Assembly (NCBI GenBank): GCA_963778845.1
Contig: CAVZVW010000001.1
Span: forward strand, 124,001-188,000
Direction of reading: 5' to 3'
Length of the DNA stretch: 64,000 nucleotides
DNA from: CAVZVW01 sp963778845
GTDB lineage: Bacteria > Actinomycetota > Actinomycetes > Actinomycetales > Kineosporiaceae
The notes under the pieces are model-generated. The model did no database searches, was not told the DNA's origin, and worked only from the letters and a program-made list of their open reading frames with translations. Position 1 is the stretch's first letter. Each line of letters starts with the position of its first letter. The position numbers and the translations under genes are program-made. Positions 19,134-28,335 of the stretch are shown here, one piece after another.

Positions 19134-20879
19134 TCAGATCAGCGTCACCCTGCTCTGCAGCACCCAGTAGCCAGTGAGCCGCCCGGCCGTGAAGTGCACG
19201 TAGCGCCCGCCGCCGAACTCCGCCGTCGCGTCGAACGGTGCGGTGCTCGACCCGGTGACCGTGATCTTCGTCGTGGCGGCGACCAGGCCCTTGGCGTCGA
19301 ACTTGTTGCCGACGTAGGTCCCGCTGACGAAGGTGGCCCTGCGCTGCGGTTCGAAGGCGCGCGTGGCGGACTGCCCCAGCGCATAGACTGTGCCACCCTC
19401 GCCGACCTGGTAGCCGGCCAGGCTGCCAGCCGAGATCGTGTAGTAGTAGCCGCGCCCCTTGACCCGGTCACGCGAGCTCGCAGCCGCGGTCGACACCTTC
19501 GACAGCTTGATCGTCTTAGTGGTGACGATGCTGCCGTCGGGGTTGAACTTGTAGCCCGTGGTCGAGCCGGCCGGGAAGCGCACCCGTGAGGTGAACTCGA
19601 TGGGGAAGTCGGAGTAGAAGGTGTCCGACAAGCGGGCGAGCGCGGAGTCACCGGTCTGGGAGAACAGGTACCGCATCTCGTCGGTGACCACCCAGTGGTA
19701 GTGCGCGTTCAGCACCACGTGCTTGACGCAGTACCTGCTGATCCACGAGCGGCTTCGCAGCACCGGGGCGTAGTGCTTGACAGTCGTGACGGCACCGTCG
19801 TAAACGCGGCGGATGGCCGCGTCCTGGGTCTGCATGTAGTAGTCGTAGAGGCCGAGAGTCGCGAACATGTGACCGTTGAAGGTGAAGTCTGACTTGCTCG
19901 CCGGTGACTCGGGGTACTCCTCCAGCCACAGCCACCCTGAGGGGTCCAGCTGCGCGACCCATGGCAGCCCAGTCGCCGGCGGGTTCACGAAAGTCGCCGC
20001 GACGCCGTCAGCCGCCGTCATCCACTGCGGGTCCTGCGTCACCTGGAAGAGCCGAACGAACAGGCTGAGCGCCTGCCCCTGCGCCATGCCGCTGTACCAG
20101 GGCGCCTTCAGGGTATCCGCGGCGAGGCTGTGGAGCGCGAAGTCAAAAGGGTAGGGCAGGTACCAGGCCCCGCGTGAGATGATCTTGTTCGCCACGAGCC
20201 GGTTGGCCTGGGCGATCGCGCGGTCGAGGTACCGCTGGTCCTGGGTGATCCTGTAGCTCTCGAGGTTGGCGATGCCGTACTGGGCCTGGCGCACCGGATG
20301 GTCGAAGAGCTTCGTGCCGATCTTGAACATGCGCACGCCCTGTGCGTCGTGCACCGAGGGGTCCACGAGCGGCTCGGGGGTGGTCACGATGTAGGGCAGC
20401 CAGGCGGGGCTGACCGCGCGCACGGTGTAGGACGAGACCGGGAAGGTCATCGGCAGTGCGGTCAGTGCGTTGGTGTGGGCCGCTGAACCGGTGGCCGCGC
20501 TCGTGCCGTTGGCCTGCTTGCCCGCCTTGGCCGCTGCTGTCAGCGGGTCCGACTGTGCTTTCAGGATGGCCTTGACGTCGCGGCTCGGTGGCATCGCCGT
20601 GCCGTCGGAGGGCATTCCCGCGCCCAGGTCCCCGAAGTCGCCCCCGGCCGGGCCCGACGCCGCACCGGGCGCCGGCGCCGCCGGCGCTGCCGACGCAGAC
20701 GGCGCGAGGGTGGTGACAGACGTCACCGACGATGACGCCGGAGGCGTGCCGGCCGAGCCCACCATCCGCACCCGAGCATCGGGGAGCGGAACGCCCTCAG
20801 CCTGGCCCGCCGGTACCGCAAGACCGATGGACAGCACCACCCCGGAGACCACCACTGCCCCGAACCGCCGGTGGATCAT
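19134..20879 (-). CDS. Secreted D-glucuronyl C5-epimerase-like protein
   Basis: A 581-residue exported protein. It has a signal peptide (MIHRRFGAVVVSGVVLSIGL, then AVPAGQAEG), an Ala/Gly/Pro-rich linker (about 30-130) and a helical-barrel domain with GIANLESYRITQDQRYLDRA, GWLWLEEYPE and FTFNGHMFATLGLYDYYMQT. The barrel matches the C-terminal catalytic domain of heparan/heparosan glucuronyl C5-epimerases. About 150 residues of beta-rich sequence end the protein. Activity on an extracellular uronic-acid polymer is inferred. Start ATG 20879 with GGGAGCAGG upstream. It is convergent with fumC. Confidence 0.75.
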   Translation of the reverse strand: MIHRRFGAVVVSGVVLSIGLAVPAGQAEGVPLPDARVRMVGSAGTPPASSSVTSVTTLAPSASAAPAAPAPGAASGPAGGDFGDLGAGMPSDGTAMPPSRDVKAILKAQSDPLTAAAKAGKQANGTSAATGSAAHTNALTALPMTFPVSSYTVRAVSPAWLPYIVTTPEPLVDPSVHDAQGVRMFKIGTKLFDHPVRQAQYGIANLESYRITQDQRYLDRAIAQANRLVANKIISRGAWYLPYPFDFALHSLAADTLKAPWYSGMAQGQALSLFVRLFQVTQDPQWMTAADGVAATFVNPPATGLPWVAQLDPSGWLWLEEYPESPASKSDFTFNGHMFATLGLYDYYMQTQDAAIRRVYDGAVTTVKHYAPVLRSRSWISRYCVKHVVLNAHYHWVVTDEMRYLFSQTGDSALARLSDTFYSDFPIEFTSRVRFPAGSTTGYKFNPDGSIVTTKTIKLSKVSTAAASSRDRVKGRGYYYTISAGSLAGYQVGEGGTVYALGQSATRAFEPQRRATFVSGTYVGNKFDAKGLVAATTKITVTGSSTAPFDATAEFGGGRYVHFTAGRLTGYWVLQSRVTLI

Positions 20880-21019
20880 CCTGCTCCCGTCTTCGCTTTC
20901 CGATCTGGCTTTCCGAACGCCCGGCCGCCACGGCCGCACGTGTCCCCGCGTGCCCAGCCGGCCCAGGCTGGCGCCTGTGTCGGCCGCACCGGACGCAGCA
21001 GGCAAAGATGCCATGAGAT

Positions 21020-21040
21020 CTCAGGCCGGTCCAGCCTGAG
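21020..21040 (-). terminator. Small hairpin after phoH2
   Basis: CTCAGGC / GCCTGAG arms with a 7-base loop directly follow the PIN-PhoH stop (21042) on the minus strand. The stem is short and no T-run follows. Confidence 0.35.
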
Positions 21041-21041
21041 G

Positions 21042-22403
21042 CTACATCTGGATGCCCTCCAGCATCTCCGTCACCAGGGCCGCCACCGGCGAGCGCTCCG
21101 AGCGGGTCAGCGTCACGTGGGCGAACAAGGGGTGGCCCTTCAACGCCTCGATGACCGCGGCCACGCCGTCATGACGGCCGACCCTCAGGTTGTCGCGCTG
21201 CGCGACGTCGTGGGTGAGGATCACCCGGCTGTTCTGCCCGATGCGCGAGAGAACCGTGAGCAGCACGTTGCGCTCCAGCGACTGAGCCTCGTCGACGATC
21301 ACGAAGGCGTCGTGCAGCGAGCGGCCACGGATGTGCGTGAGAGGCAGAACCTCGAGCATCCCGCGATCCAGGACCTCCTCGACGACCTCCTGGGACACCA
21401 GCGCGCCGAGAGTGTCGAAGACCGCCTGGCCCCAGGGGTTCATCTTCTCGGCCTCCGTCCCCGGCAGGTAACCGAGCTCCTGGCCGCCTACCGCGTAGAG
21501 GGGACGGAACACCATGACCTTGCGGTGCTGCCGGCGCTCCATCACCGCCTCGAGCCCGGCGCACAGGGCCAGCGCCGACTTGCCGGTGCCGGCCCGCCCG
21601 CCCATCGAGATGATCCCGACGTCGGGGTCGAGCAGGAGATCGATCGCGATCCTCTGCTCCGCGCTACGACCGTGTACGCCGAAGACGTCGCGGTCTCCAC
21701 GGACCAGGCGCACCTGCTTGTCCGCGGTGAGACGCCCCAGGGCCGACCCGCGAGGAGAGCTCAGCACCAGCCCGGTGTGACAGGGCAGCTCCTTCACGCA
21801 GTCCAGCTCGAGCAGGGCACCGCCGTAGAGCGCAGCCATGTCCTCGGCGCTGACATCTGCCTCGGACATCCCCGTCCAGCCGGAGTCGACGGCGAGCTCC
21901 GCGCGGTACTCCTCGGCGTCCAGGCCGACGGCAGAGGCCTTGACCCGCATCGGCAGGTCCTTGCTCACCACGGTGACGTCGCGGCCCTCCACCGCGAGGT
22001 TCTTCGCGACGGCGAGGATCCGCGTGTCGTTGTCGGGCTGCCGGAACCCCGCCGGGAGCACGGCTGGGTCGGCGTGGTTCATGTCGACACGCAACACCCC
22101 GCCCTCGTCGTTGAGCGTGATGAGCGTGTCGAGGCGCCCGTGACGAACGCGTAGCTCGTCGAGCAGGCGCAGCGCCTGCCGGGCGAAGTAGCCGAGCTCG
22201 GGGTGGTGGCGCTTGGCCTCGAGCTCGATGATCACCACGATCGGGAGGACCACCTCGTGCTCGGCGAAACGCAGCAGGGCACGGGGGTCGGACAGCAGCA
22301 CAGACGTGTCGAGCACGTATGCACGGCGGTCTCGGGGCGGGCCTGAGGGGCCCTCCGAGCCGGACGCCGGCTTCTGGCTGGTGGATCTGCGTGGACTGGG
22401 CAC
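21042..22403 (-). CDS. phoH2: PIN domain-PhoH ATPase fusion (PhoH2-type)
   Basis: A 453-residue two-domain protein. The N-terminal PIN RNase domain runs about 27-170 (YVLDTSVLLSDP, VIIELEAKRHH, NDTRILAVA, VVSKDLPMRVKA). The C-terminal PhoH ATPase runs about 240-450 (Walker A GRAGTGKSALAL, Walker B AFVIVDEAQSLE). PhoH2 proteins in mycobacteria are ATP-dependent RNA helicase/RNases. No separate antitoxin gene is evident upstream. Start GTG 22403 with AGGGAG upstream. Confidence 0.9.
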   Translation of the reverse strand: MPSPRRSTSQKPASGSEGPSGPPRDRRAYVLDTSVLLSDPRALLRFAEHEVVLPIVVIIELEAKRHHPELGYFARQALRLLDELRVRHGRLDTLITLNDEGGVLRVDMNHADPAVLPAGFRQPDNDTRILAVAKNLAVEGRDVTVVSKDLPMRVKASAVGLDAEEYRAELAVDSGWTGMSEADVSAEDMAALYGGALLELDCVKELPCHTGLVLSSPRGSALGRLTADKQVRLVRGDRDVFGVHGRSAEQRIAIDLLLDPDVGIISMGGRAGTGKSALALCAGLEAVMERRQHRKVMVFRPLYAVGGQELGYLPGTEAEKMNPWGQAVFDTLGALVSQEVVEEVLDRGMLEVLPLTHIRGRSLHDAFVIVDEAQSLERNVLLTVLSRIGQNSRVILTHDVAQRDNLRVGRHDGVAAVIEALKGHPLFAHVTLTRSERSPVAALVTEMLEGIQM

Positions 22404-22577
22404 AGCGACTCCCTGGAGGGCTCAGTTGGACGCTGAGAACACCTGCGGCGTCAGGCGCGGTCCGCGACCGCAGCCTCGAACCCTCCTCTCACCGGGCGGG
22501 CGGGCTGCCTCGACGGTACCTCCGCCTGCGCGCGGCGGCGAGAAGGACGGGCCCACATGGCGTGGCGAGAACGGCGC

Positions 22578-23522
22578 TCAGCCTCCGAGGCCCGCGGCCA
22601 GCTGCGGGCGGGCGACGACGCCCTTCTTGGGTACCTTGCGCGCAGTCGCGAGGGCCCCCGCAGCCACCTTCGCGGCCGCCGTCGCGGACATGTCCAGCCC
22701 CGGCCTGATGGCCGTGGCGGTCCAGAACACCGAGCCCGAGCCCACCCCTCCGCTGATCGTGAAGCCGCTGCTGCCCACGGTCACGTAGAGGTTGGGCATC
22801 GCCACGGCGACCGCCGTGCACTGCACGGTGAGGGTGTCCATGTCGATGGCGGAGAGGACGTCGGCCGGGAGCGTGACCGTCGCGGACCCCGCACTCAGGA
22901 CCGCCGTGCCGCAGACCTGGTGGTAGGCATCCTGGCCGGAGGCGACTGGGGCGTAGGTCAGAGCCTGCGTGTGGTCCAGGATCCCGACCCAGTTGTTCAG
23001 CGCCATGCAGTCGCCGTCGAGAAGGCTCCTGCCATACGCCTGGAGGGCCACGCCCGCCCCGGCGCCGCCCACGCCGTACATGGCGGGCACATCGGTGACG
23101 GAGGCGAGCGTCGAGGCTTTCACAGCGATGTTGTTGCGCCCGTCGGCGAACAGGGCGGAGCCGGACCCCGTGGACGCTGCCATGTTCTGCGCGACCACCC
23201 CGGCGGCCGCCGCCGCCATCGTCCCACCGCCCGCACCGTTGCCGATGTTGCCCGATGCGAAGAAGGCGAACGCCGAGCCGTACTGGTAGACCTTGAAACC
23301 TGTTGAGGCCGACGTCACCTTCAAGATCGTGCTTGAGGCGCCGGAGTCGTTGGTCTTGCCCACATACATGACCGAGCCCGCCGCGGCGTCGGCCTGTCGT
23401 GCCGTGGCAACCGCTGCCGCGCCCAGCGCCGCGGTCGCTCCCGCGACGAGCAGTGCCCGCCGACCCGATGCCGACGCGCGTGGCGCCGTCAGATCCGGTG
23501 TGTCGATGTTCTGGTCGCTCAC
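22578..23522 (-). CDS. Twin-arginine secreted protein of unknown function
   Basis: 314 residues. A Tat-type leader is visible: ASGRRALLVAGATAALGAAAVATA, ending near ARQADA (about 20-47). The mature part is rich in Gly, Ala, Ser and Thr with beta-strand character (ILKVTSASTGFKVYQYG, TISGGVGSGSVFWTATAIRPG) and few charges until a Lys/Arg tail. It resembles actinobacterial secreted surface or fibre-like proteins, but I recognise no domain. Start GTG 23522 with GAGGAG upstream. Confidence 0.75.
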   Translation of the reverse strand: MSDQNIDTPDLTAPRASASGRRALLVAGATAALGAAAVATARQADAAAGSVMYVGKTNDSGASSTILKVTSASTGFKVYQYGSAFAFFASGNIGNGAGGGTMAAAAAGVVAQNMAASTGSGSALFADGRNNIAVKASTLASVTDVPAMYGVGGAGAGVALQAYGRSLLDGDCMALNNWVGILDHTQALTYAPVASGQDAYHQVCGTAVLSAGSATVTLPADVLSAIDMDTLTVQCTAVAVAMPNLYVTVGSSGFTISGGVGSGSVFWTATAIRPGLDMSATAAAKVAAGALATARKVPKKGVVARPQLAAGLGG

Positions 23523-23709
23523 GGTCAGCTCCTCGTGTCAGTTGGTCACCGAACCGACCTGGCAGCCCGTCCCCCGGGCCGGGGCGCGTTCGACCTGTCG
23601 TCGCGGCTTCGGCCACCCTCCCTCTCGGCACGCCTGAGGGGTTTCTTGAGGGCCCTTGCGGCTCTATCGGGCGTCACCGTCGGTGACCGTGGTCACTCGA
23701 ACGGGTGAG

Positions 23710-24471
23710 TCAGGTGCCGAAGCGGCGCTCCCGCTGCCCGTAGGCCCGCAAAGCGCGGAGGAAGTCCACCTTGCGGAAGTCCGGCCACAGCGCTTCGCAG
23801 AAGTAGAACTCGCTGTGAGCGCTCTGCCACAGCAGGAACCCGGACAGCCTCTGCTCCCCCGATGTCCTGATCACGAGCTCGGGGTCGGGCTGGCCGCGGG
23901 TGTAGAGGTGCTGGGCGATGTGCTCGACGTCGAGGATCTCGGCGAGCTCCTCGATCGAGGTGCCCGCCGCCGCCTGCTCGTTGAGCAGTGACCGGACGGC
24001 GTCGGCGATCTCGCGGCGCCCGCCGTAGCCGATCGCGACGTTCACGTGAACCCCGGCCACCGACTGGGTGGCGTCCTCGTGCTCCTTCAACGACCGCGCG
24101 AGCGATGCGGGCAGCAGGTCCAGGGCACCCACCGCGTGCACCCGCCAGCGGCCTGTGGCGGCGATCTCGCCGACCACGCCGTCGATGATCTGGAGCAACG
24201 CCGACAGCTCCCGCGGCGGCCGGGCCAGGTTGTCCGTGGAGAGCAGCCACAAGGTGACGACCTCGACACCGACCTCGTCGCACCACCCGAGGAACTGGAG
24301 GATCTTCGCGGCACCGGCCCGATGGCCCTCGCTGGCGGCCGCCCCGGATGCCTTGGCCCAGCGCCGGTTGCCGTCGAGGATCACCCCGACGTGGCGGGGG
24401 ATCGCCCCCTCGGGCAATGCCGCGGCGAGCCGACGCTCGTAGGCGCCGTAGAGCAGGCCACGCAACCCCAT
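23710..24471 (-). CDS. uppS: Isoprenyl transferase (cis-prenyltransferase, UppS family)
   Basis: A 253-residue cis-prenyltransferase that condenses IPP with an allylic diphosphate to give Z-polyprenyl diphosphate, the lipid carrier for cell wall sugars. Motifs: HVGVILDGNRRWAK (catalytic Asp), LWLLSTDNLARPP, NVAIGYGGRREIADA and DPELVIRTSGEQRLSGFLLW, then SEFYFCEALWPDFR. The length fits either short-chain (Z-farnesyl) or long-chain actinobacterial homologues. Start ATG 24471 with GAGGAGT upstream. Works downstream of the MEP pathway enzyme IspH in this window. Confidence 0.93.
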   Translation of the reverse strand: MGLRGLLYGAYERRLAAALPEGAIPRHVGVILDGNRRWAKASGAAASEGHRAGAAKILQFLGWCDEVGVEVVTLWLLSTDNLARPPRELSALLQIIDGVVGEIAATGRWRVHAVGALDLLPASLARSLKEHEDATQSVAGVHVNVAIGYGGRREIADAVRSLLNEQAAAGTSIEELAEILDVEHIAQHLYTRGQPDPELVIRTSGEQRLSGFLLWQSAHSEFYFCEALWPDFRKVDFLRALRAYGQRERRFGT

Positions 24472-24636
24472 CAGCGGTACTCCTCGCCGGCCTCGACGCG
24501 GTCGCGGTCCGCGCGCCCGAGCGGGCGCTTGCATCCACCACGGTACGCCCCGGGTGCGGCGCCTCGGAGCACCGTCGCGGCGGGCGTCGTGAGCGCCAGG
24601 CTTGTTTGCAAACCCCTTACATACGCTGCCGTAGGT

Positions 24637-24642
24637 TAGGAT
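24637..24642 (+). promoter_or_regulatory. Leaderless -10 box of the TrhA gene
   Basis: TAGGAT ends six bases before ATG 24649 and no Shine-Dalgarno is present. The preceding 40 bases are AT-rich for this genome (TTGTTTGCAAACCCCTTACA). Confidence 0.5.
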
Positions 24643-24648
24643 GACGCG

Positions 24649-25329
24649 ATGAGCGAGCTTCCCGGGGGCATCCAGGCCGTCCGGGGCGCCGTCCGCCCGC
24701 GTCTTCGGGGGTGGCTGCACGCCGCGACGTTCCCGGTGTGCTTGGCGGCGGGCGTCGTCCTCGTGGTCCTCGCACCCTCGGCCCGCGGCCGGGTCGTGGC
24801 GGCGGTCTTCGCGGTGACGGCGAGCCTTCTGTTCGGGGTGAGCGCCCTGTACCACCGCGGCCAGTGGTCACCGCGGACCGCCGGTGTGCTGAAGCGCTTC
24901 GACCACGCGAACATCTTCTTGATCATCGCTGGCACGTACACCCCGTTCACCGTGCTCCTGCTGCCCGCGGGCGCGGCGCGGGTGCTGCTGTGGGTGGTCT
25001 GGTCGGGCGCGGTCGCCGGCGTCGCGTTCCGGGTGCTGTGGGTCGGGGCGCCTCGCTGGCTGTACGTGCCCGTCTACGTCGCGCTGGGCTGGGTGGCCGT
25101 GGTCTACCTGCCGCAGTTCCTGCACGGCGGTGGCGTCGCGGTGTTCGTGCTGGTCGTGGTCGGCGGTGGCCTCTACACAGCCGGGGGGCTGGTGTACGGG
25201 TTCAAGCGCCCGAACCCCAGCCCCCGGTGGTTCGGCTTCCACGAGGTGTTCCATGCCCTGACGGTGGCGGCTTTCGTCGTGCACTACGTCGGGGTGTGGC
25301 TGGCGCTCTACTCGACGTCCCCCAGCTGA
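24649..25329 (+). CDS. Hemolysin III family / TrhA membrane protein (PAQR superfamily)
   Basis: A 226-residue protein with seven hydrophobic segments and the PAQR/YqfA residues FGVSALYHRGQW, KRFDHANIFLIIAGTYTPF and WFGFHEVFHALTVAAFVVHYVG. The conserved His and Asp residues form a metal site in this superfamily. Homologues act in membrane homeostasis; haemolysis is doubtful for most members. Divergent from uppS. Its last 22 bases overlap the end of the convergent 25308-25856 gene. Confidence 0.88.
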   Translation: MSELPGGIQAVRGAVRPRLRGWLHAATFPVCLAAGVVLVVLAPSARGRVVAAVFAVTASLLFGVSALYHRGQWSPRTAGVLKRFDHANIFLIIAGTYTPFTVLLLPAGAARVLLWVVWSGAVAGVAFRVLWVGAPRWLYVPVYVALGWVAVVYLPQFLHGGGVAVFVLVVVGGGLYTAGGLVYGFKRPNPSPRWFGFHEVFHALTVAAFVVHYVGVWLALYSTSPS

Positions 25330-25856
25330 GCCTGGCCACCCGGCCCGGCCTGGCGGACCTTCTCGACGCTCTGCATCGCCGCCCTGAGGTCGCCCAACCA
25401 CGCTTCGGCGTTCTCGCCGACGAGCCTGACGCACCAGGCCAGGGCATCGGCCCTGGAGCGGGCGACGCCGGCGTCGACGAGGGTGTCGAGGACCTGTCGC
25501 TGCGGCTGGCGAAGCCGGGTCATCACCGGGACGGCGAGGTGCGTGAAGAGCTCGCGACGTTCTCCGGTGAGCACTCCCCACGAGACCTTCCGCGAGAACC
25601 GGTGCTCGGCCTCGCGGGCGATCGCCATGCGGCGTTCGCGGGTCTGCTCGCGGAACCGGGCGACACGGCCCGCCGCCGCCTCCGCCTTCTCGGCCTCGGT
25701 GGCGTCGGGGCCGGTCTCGGGTGCAGCGACCGTGAGGAGCACGGTGATCTCCTCGCGGTCCACGCTGACCTGGGGCTCGGCAGCGGTCAGGTCCTCAGGG
25801 AGGCGCTCGCGCAGCCAGGCAGTGATTCCTGTGATGGTGCTATCGGTGTTAGTCAT
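25308..25856 (-). CDS. Conserved actinobacterial protein of unknown function
   Basis: 182 residues, charged and soluble. It has PQVSVDREEITVLLTV, then an Arg-rich helical part (RIARFREQTRERRMAIAREAE-like), RKVSWGVL, LFTHLAVPVMTRLRQPQRQV and VDAGVARSRADALAWCVRLV. The last block resembles a helix pair. From memory, similar proteins are widespread in Streptomyces and relatives without assigned function. The start is ATG 25856 in an AT-rich patch; AATCAT lies six bases upstream. It overlaps the TrhA gene tail-to-tail by 22 bases. Confidence 0.72.
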   Translation of the reverse strand: MTNTDSTITGITAWLRERLPEDLTAAEPQVSVDREEITVLLTVAAPETGPDATEAEKAEAAAGRVARFREQTRERRMAIAREAEHRFSRKVSWGVLTGERRELFTHLAVPVMTRLRQPQRQVLDTLVDAGVARSRADALAWCVRLVGENAEAWLGDLRAAMQSVEKVRQAGPGGQAQLGDVE

Positions 25857-25994
25857 GTAGCGATGATTACTTGCTTGCATCTGCAACACAAGCGGAACCG
25901 CCTTGCGTTCGCCGAGGGCTGACCACCGCGTCGCGCCGGCCACGCCGGCCTGTGGCGATCATGCTCGTGGGGACGCGCCTGTGCGGTCCACCGT

Positions 25995-28173
25995 TCAAGC
26001 GGAGTGCCGATGGGTGCCGGCGTGTGGGCGCGAGCCCAGGGCGGCAGCGAGCTCGTCGGGGTCGCTGGTCGGCAGGTCGCAGACGAAGTCCCGGCATACG
26101 TAGGCCGCGGCCGCGCCACCGATGAGGGTCCTTCCCGCGAGAAGCGGCACCCCCTCGGCGTCAGGGACCCCCACGCTGACCACGGCGCCGGGCGAGGTCG
26201 ACGCGAGCGCGGCTGCGTGCAGAGCCTGTGCGCCGGGATCGCCGACCGGCCCCACGACGGCGACCTCGTGCGGCCCGGCCAATCTCGCCTGGGCGACCGC
26301 GAGCGCCCAGCCCACGGCCCGCGGTGCCCGGGGGCCGACCGCCGCAGCGACGCCGAGGGCGGCCTCGGCCGCCTCGCGATGGCGTGCCGAGCCGGTGAGG
26401 GCCGCGAACGTCAGCAGCGCCCCGGCCGCGGCCGAGACCCCCGAGGGGTGCGGGCCCTCGGTCGGGTCGCGCGGGCGGCGCACGGCCTCCAGCGCCGGGT
26501 CCGTGGCGTCGTCCGCCGTGTCGAAGAACGAGCCCGCCCCGTCGGCGAACACCGTCAGCACCGTCTCGAGCAGGTCCCCCGCAGCCGCCAGCCACCGCGC
26601 GCCACCGGTGACGCAGTGCAGGGTGAGCAGCCCTTCGGCGACGTCCCCATAGTCCTCCAGCACCCCAGCGGGCGCCCCCACGACACCGTCGCGGCTCACC
26701 CGACGAAGCCGGGGCAGTCCTCGGGCGTCGGGCACGAGGTGCACCTCGAGAAGCAGTTCGGCCAGCTGCTCAGCCGCCTGCACCAGGTGCCGGCCGGGCC
26801 AGCATCGCCCCGGTCTCGGCCAGCGCGGCGACGGCGAGCCCGTTCCACGCCGCCACCACCTTGTCGTCGCGACCGGGCTGGGCTCGCGCGCCTCTGACCT
26901 CGACGAGCACGGCCCGTGCCGCCTGCCAGCGCGCCGCCTCCGCGCCGTCCGCCCAGACGTCGCGCGCGAGCTGGAGGGTCGACGTCCCCCGCTCGAAGGT
27001 CCCTTCGGGGGAGACGCGCAGCACCTGAGCCGCCCACGCGCCGTCCTCTTCACCGAGGCAGTCGACCAGCTGCTGCGGGGTCCAGACGTAGGTGTGGCCC
27101 TCGACGCCGTGCACCCTTCCGGACTCCTCGCGCACCGGGGTGTCAGCGTCCAGGGACGAGGCGAGACCACCCTGCGCGGTCCTCAGAGACCCGAGCATCC
27201 AGTCGCACGTCTCGACAGCGACGCGCGCCCCGGTCGGGTCACCCGTCAGCCGCCACCAGTGCAGGTACACCCTGGCCAGCAGGGCGTTGTCGTAGAGCAT
27301 CTTCTCGAAGTGCGGCACCACCCAGGCGGCGTCCACGCTGTAGCGGGCGAACCCGCCCGCAACCTGGTCGTAGATCCCGCCGAAGGCCATCGCCCGCAAC
27401 GTCGCCTCGGCCAGGTGCAGGGCGGCATCGGCGCCATCGTTCCCGGCAGCGCTGTCCTGCCGGGCTGCGCTGTCCTGCCCGGCTGCATCGTTCTGCCGGG
27501 CTGCATCGTTCTGCCCGGCTGCGCTGTGGCGCAGGAGGAACTCCAGGACCATGGAGGGCGGGAACTTCGGTGCGGTGCCGAACCCGCCGTGGCGCGGGTC
27601 GGCGTCGGCGGCGAGGGCGCGGACGGCGGCCGCCAGCGTCTCCTGACCCGGGGCTGCGTTCGCCGAGGGGACCGACCGGTCTCGCAGGGCCTCGCTGATC
27701 CGCGCCCCGGCCGACTCCACCTCGTCGCGGCGCTCCTGCCATGCCTGCGAGATCGTGCTCAGCAGGTCCGGGAACGACGGCAGCCCCCGGCTCGGGCGCG
27801 GCGGGAAGTACGTGCCGGCGTAGAACGGCCGGCCGTCGTGGCCGAGGAACACCGTCATCGGCCACCCGCCGGAGCCGGTCAGCGCCTGCGTCACCTCCAT
27901 GTACACCGCGTCGACGTCCGGGCGCTCCTCGCGGTCGACCTTGACGCAGACGAAGGCGGCGTTCATGAGGGCGGCCGTCTCGGCGTTCTCGAAGGACTCG
28001 TGGGCCATCACGTGGCACCAGTGGCACGCCGCGTAGCCGACGGACAGCAGGAGGGGGACGTCGCGCAGCCGCGCCTGCGCGAACGCCTCCTCGCCCCACT
28101 CGTACCAGTCCACGGGGTTGCCCGCGTGCTGCAGCAGGTACGGGCTCGTCGCTGCCGCCAGCCGGTTCGCCAT
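25995..28173 (-). CDS. YyaL-like thioredoxin-domain protein (DUF255), one frameshift
   Basis: About 725 residues. An N-terminal thioredoxin-like DUF255 domain begins NRLAAATSPYLLQHAGNPVDW and carries the CxxC in ACHWCHVMAHESF. The long alpha/alpha-barrel domain (GGIYDQVAGGFARYSVDAAW, VPHFEKMLYDNALL) resembles N-acylglucosamine epimerase folds. The frame shifts near 26795, between LAETGAMLARPA and the part starting LVQAAEQLAEL. Both halves are colinear with the family. Residues around 217-240 are an insertion made by an 18-bp DNA repeat. Start ATG 28173 with AGAGG five bases upstream. The biochemical function of the family is unknown. Confidence 0.87.
27433..27522. repeat. In-gene 18-bp tandem repeat
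   Basis: Four near-identical 18-base units (27451-27522), alternating gctgtcctgcc... and atcgttctgcc..., plus one degenerate unit (27433-27450). The period is a multiple of three, so it adds six-residue blocks rich in Ala, Gln, Asp and Ser to the YyaL-like protein without breaking the frame. Confidence 0.8.
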
Positions 28174-28335
28174 GCTCACCTCTCGCCCCCGTCGCGCGAT
28201 GACGCGCGCTCGGGGCGCGTCACTCGACGGACGTCGATCCCACTAGGCCATCTGCGCATCTGCCTGGCAAGCCGATGTCGACGGGGAGTTGAATGGCCGT
28301 TGCAGACAGCGCCCGGCCAGGTGCGCGACAGGGGT

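Noticed and set aside
23673..23687. GTCACC-GTC-GGTGAC as an uppS terminator
   Set aside because: The 6-bp stem with a 3-base loop and no T-run is too weak to call, although its position downstream of uppS fits.
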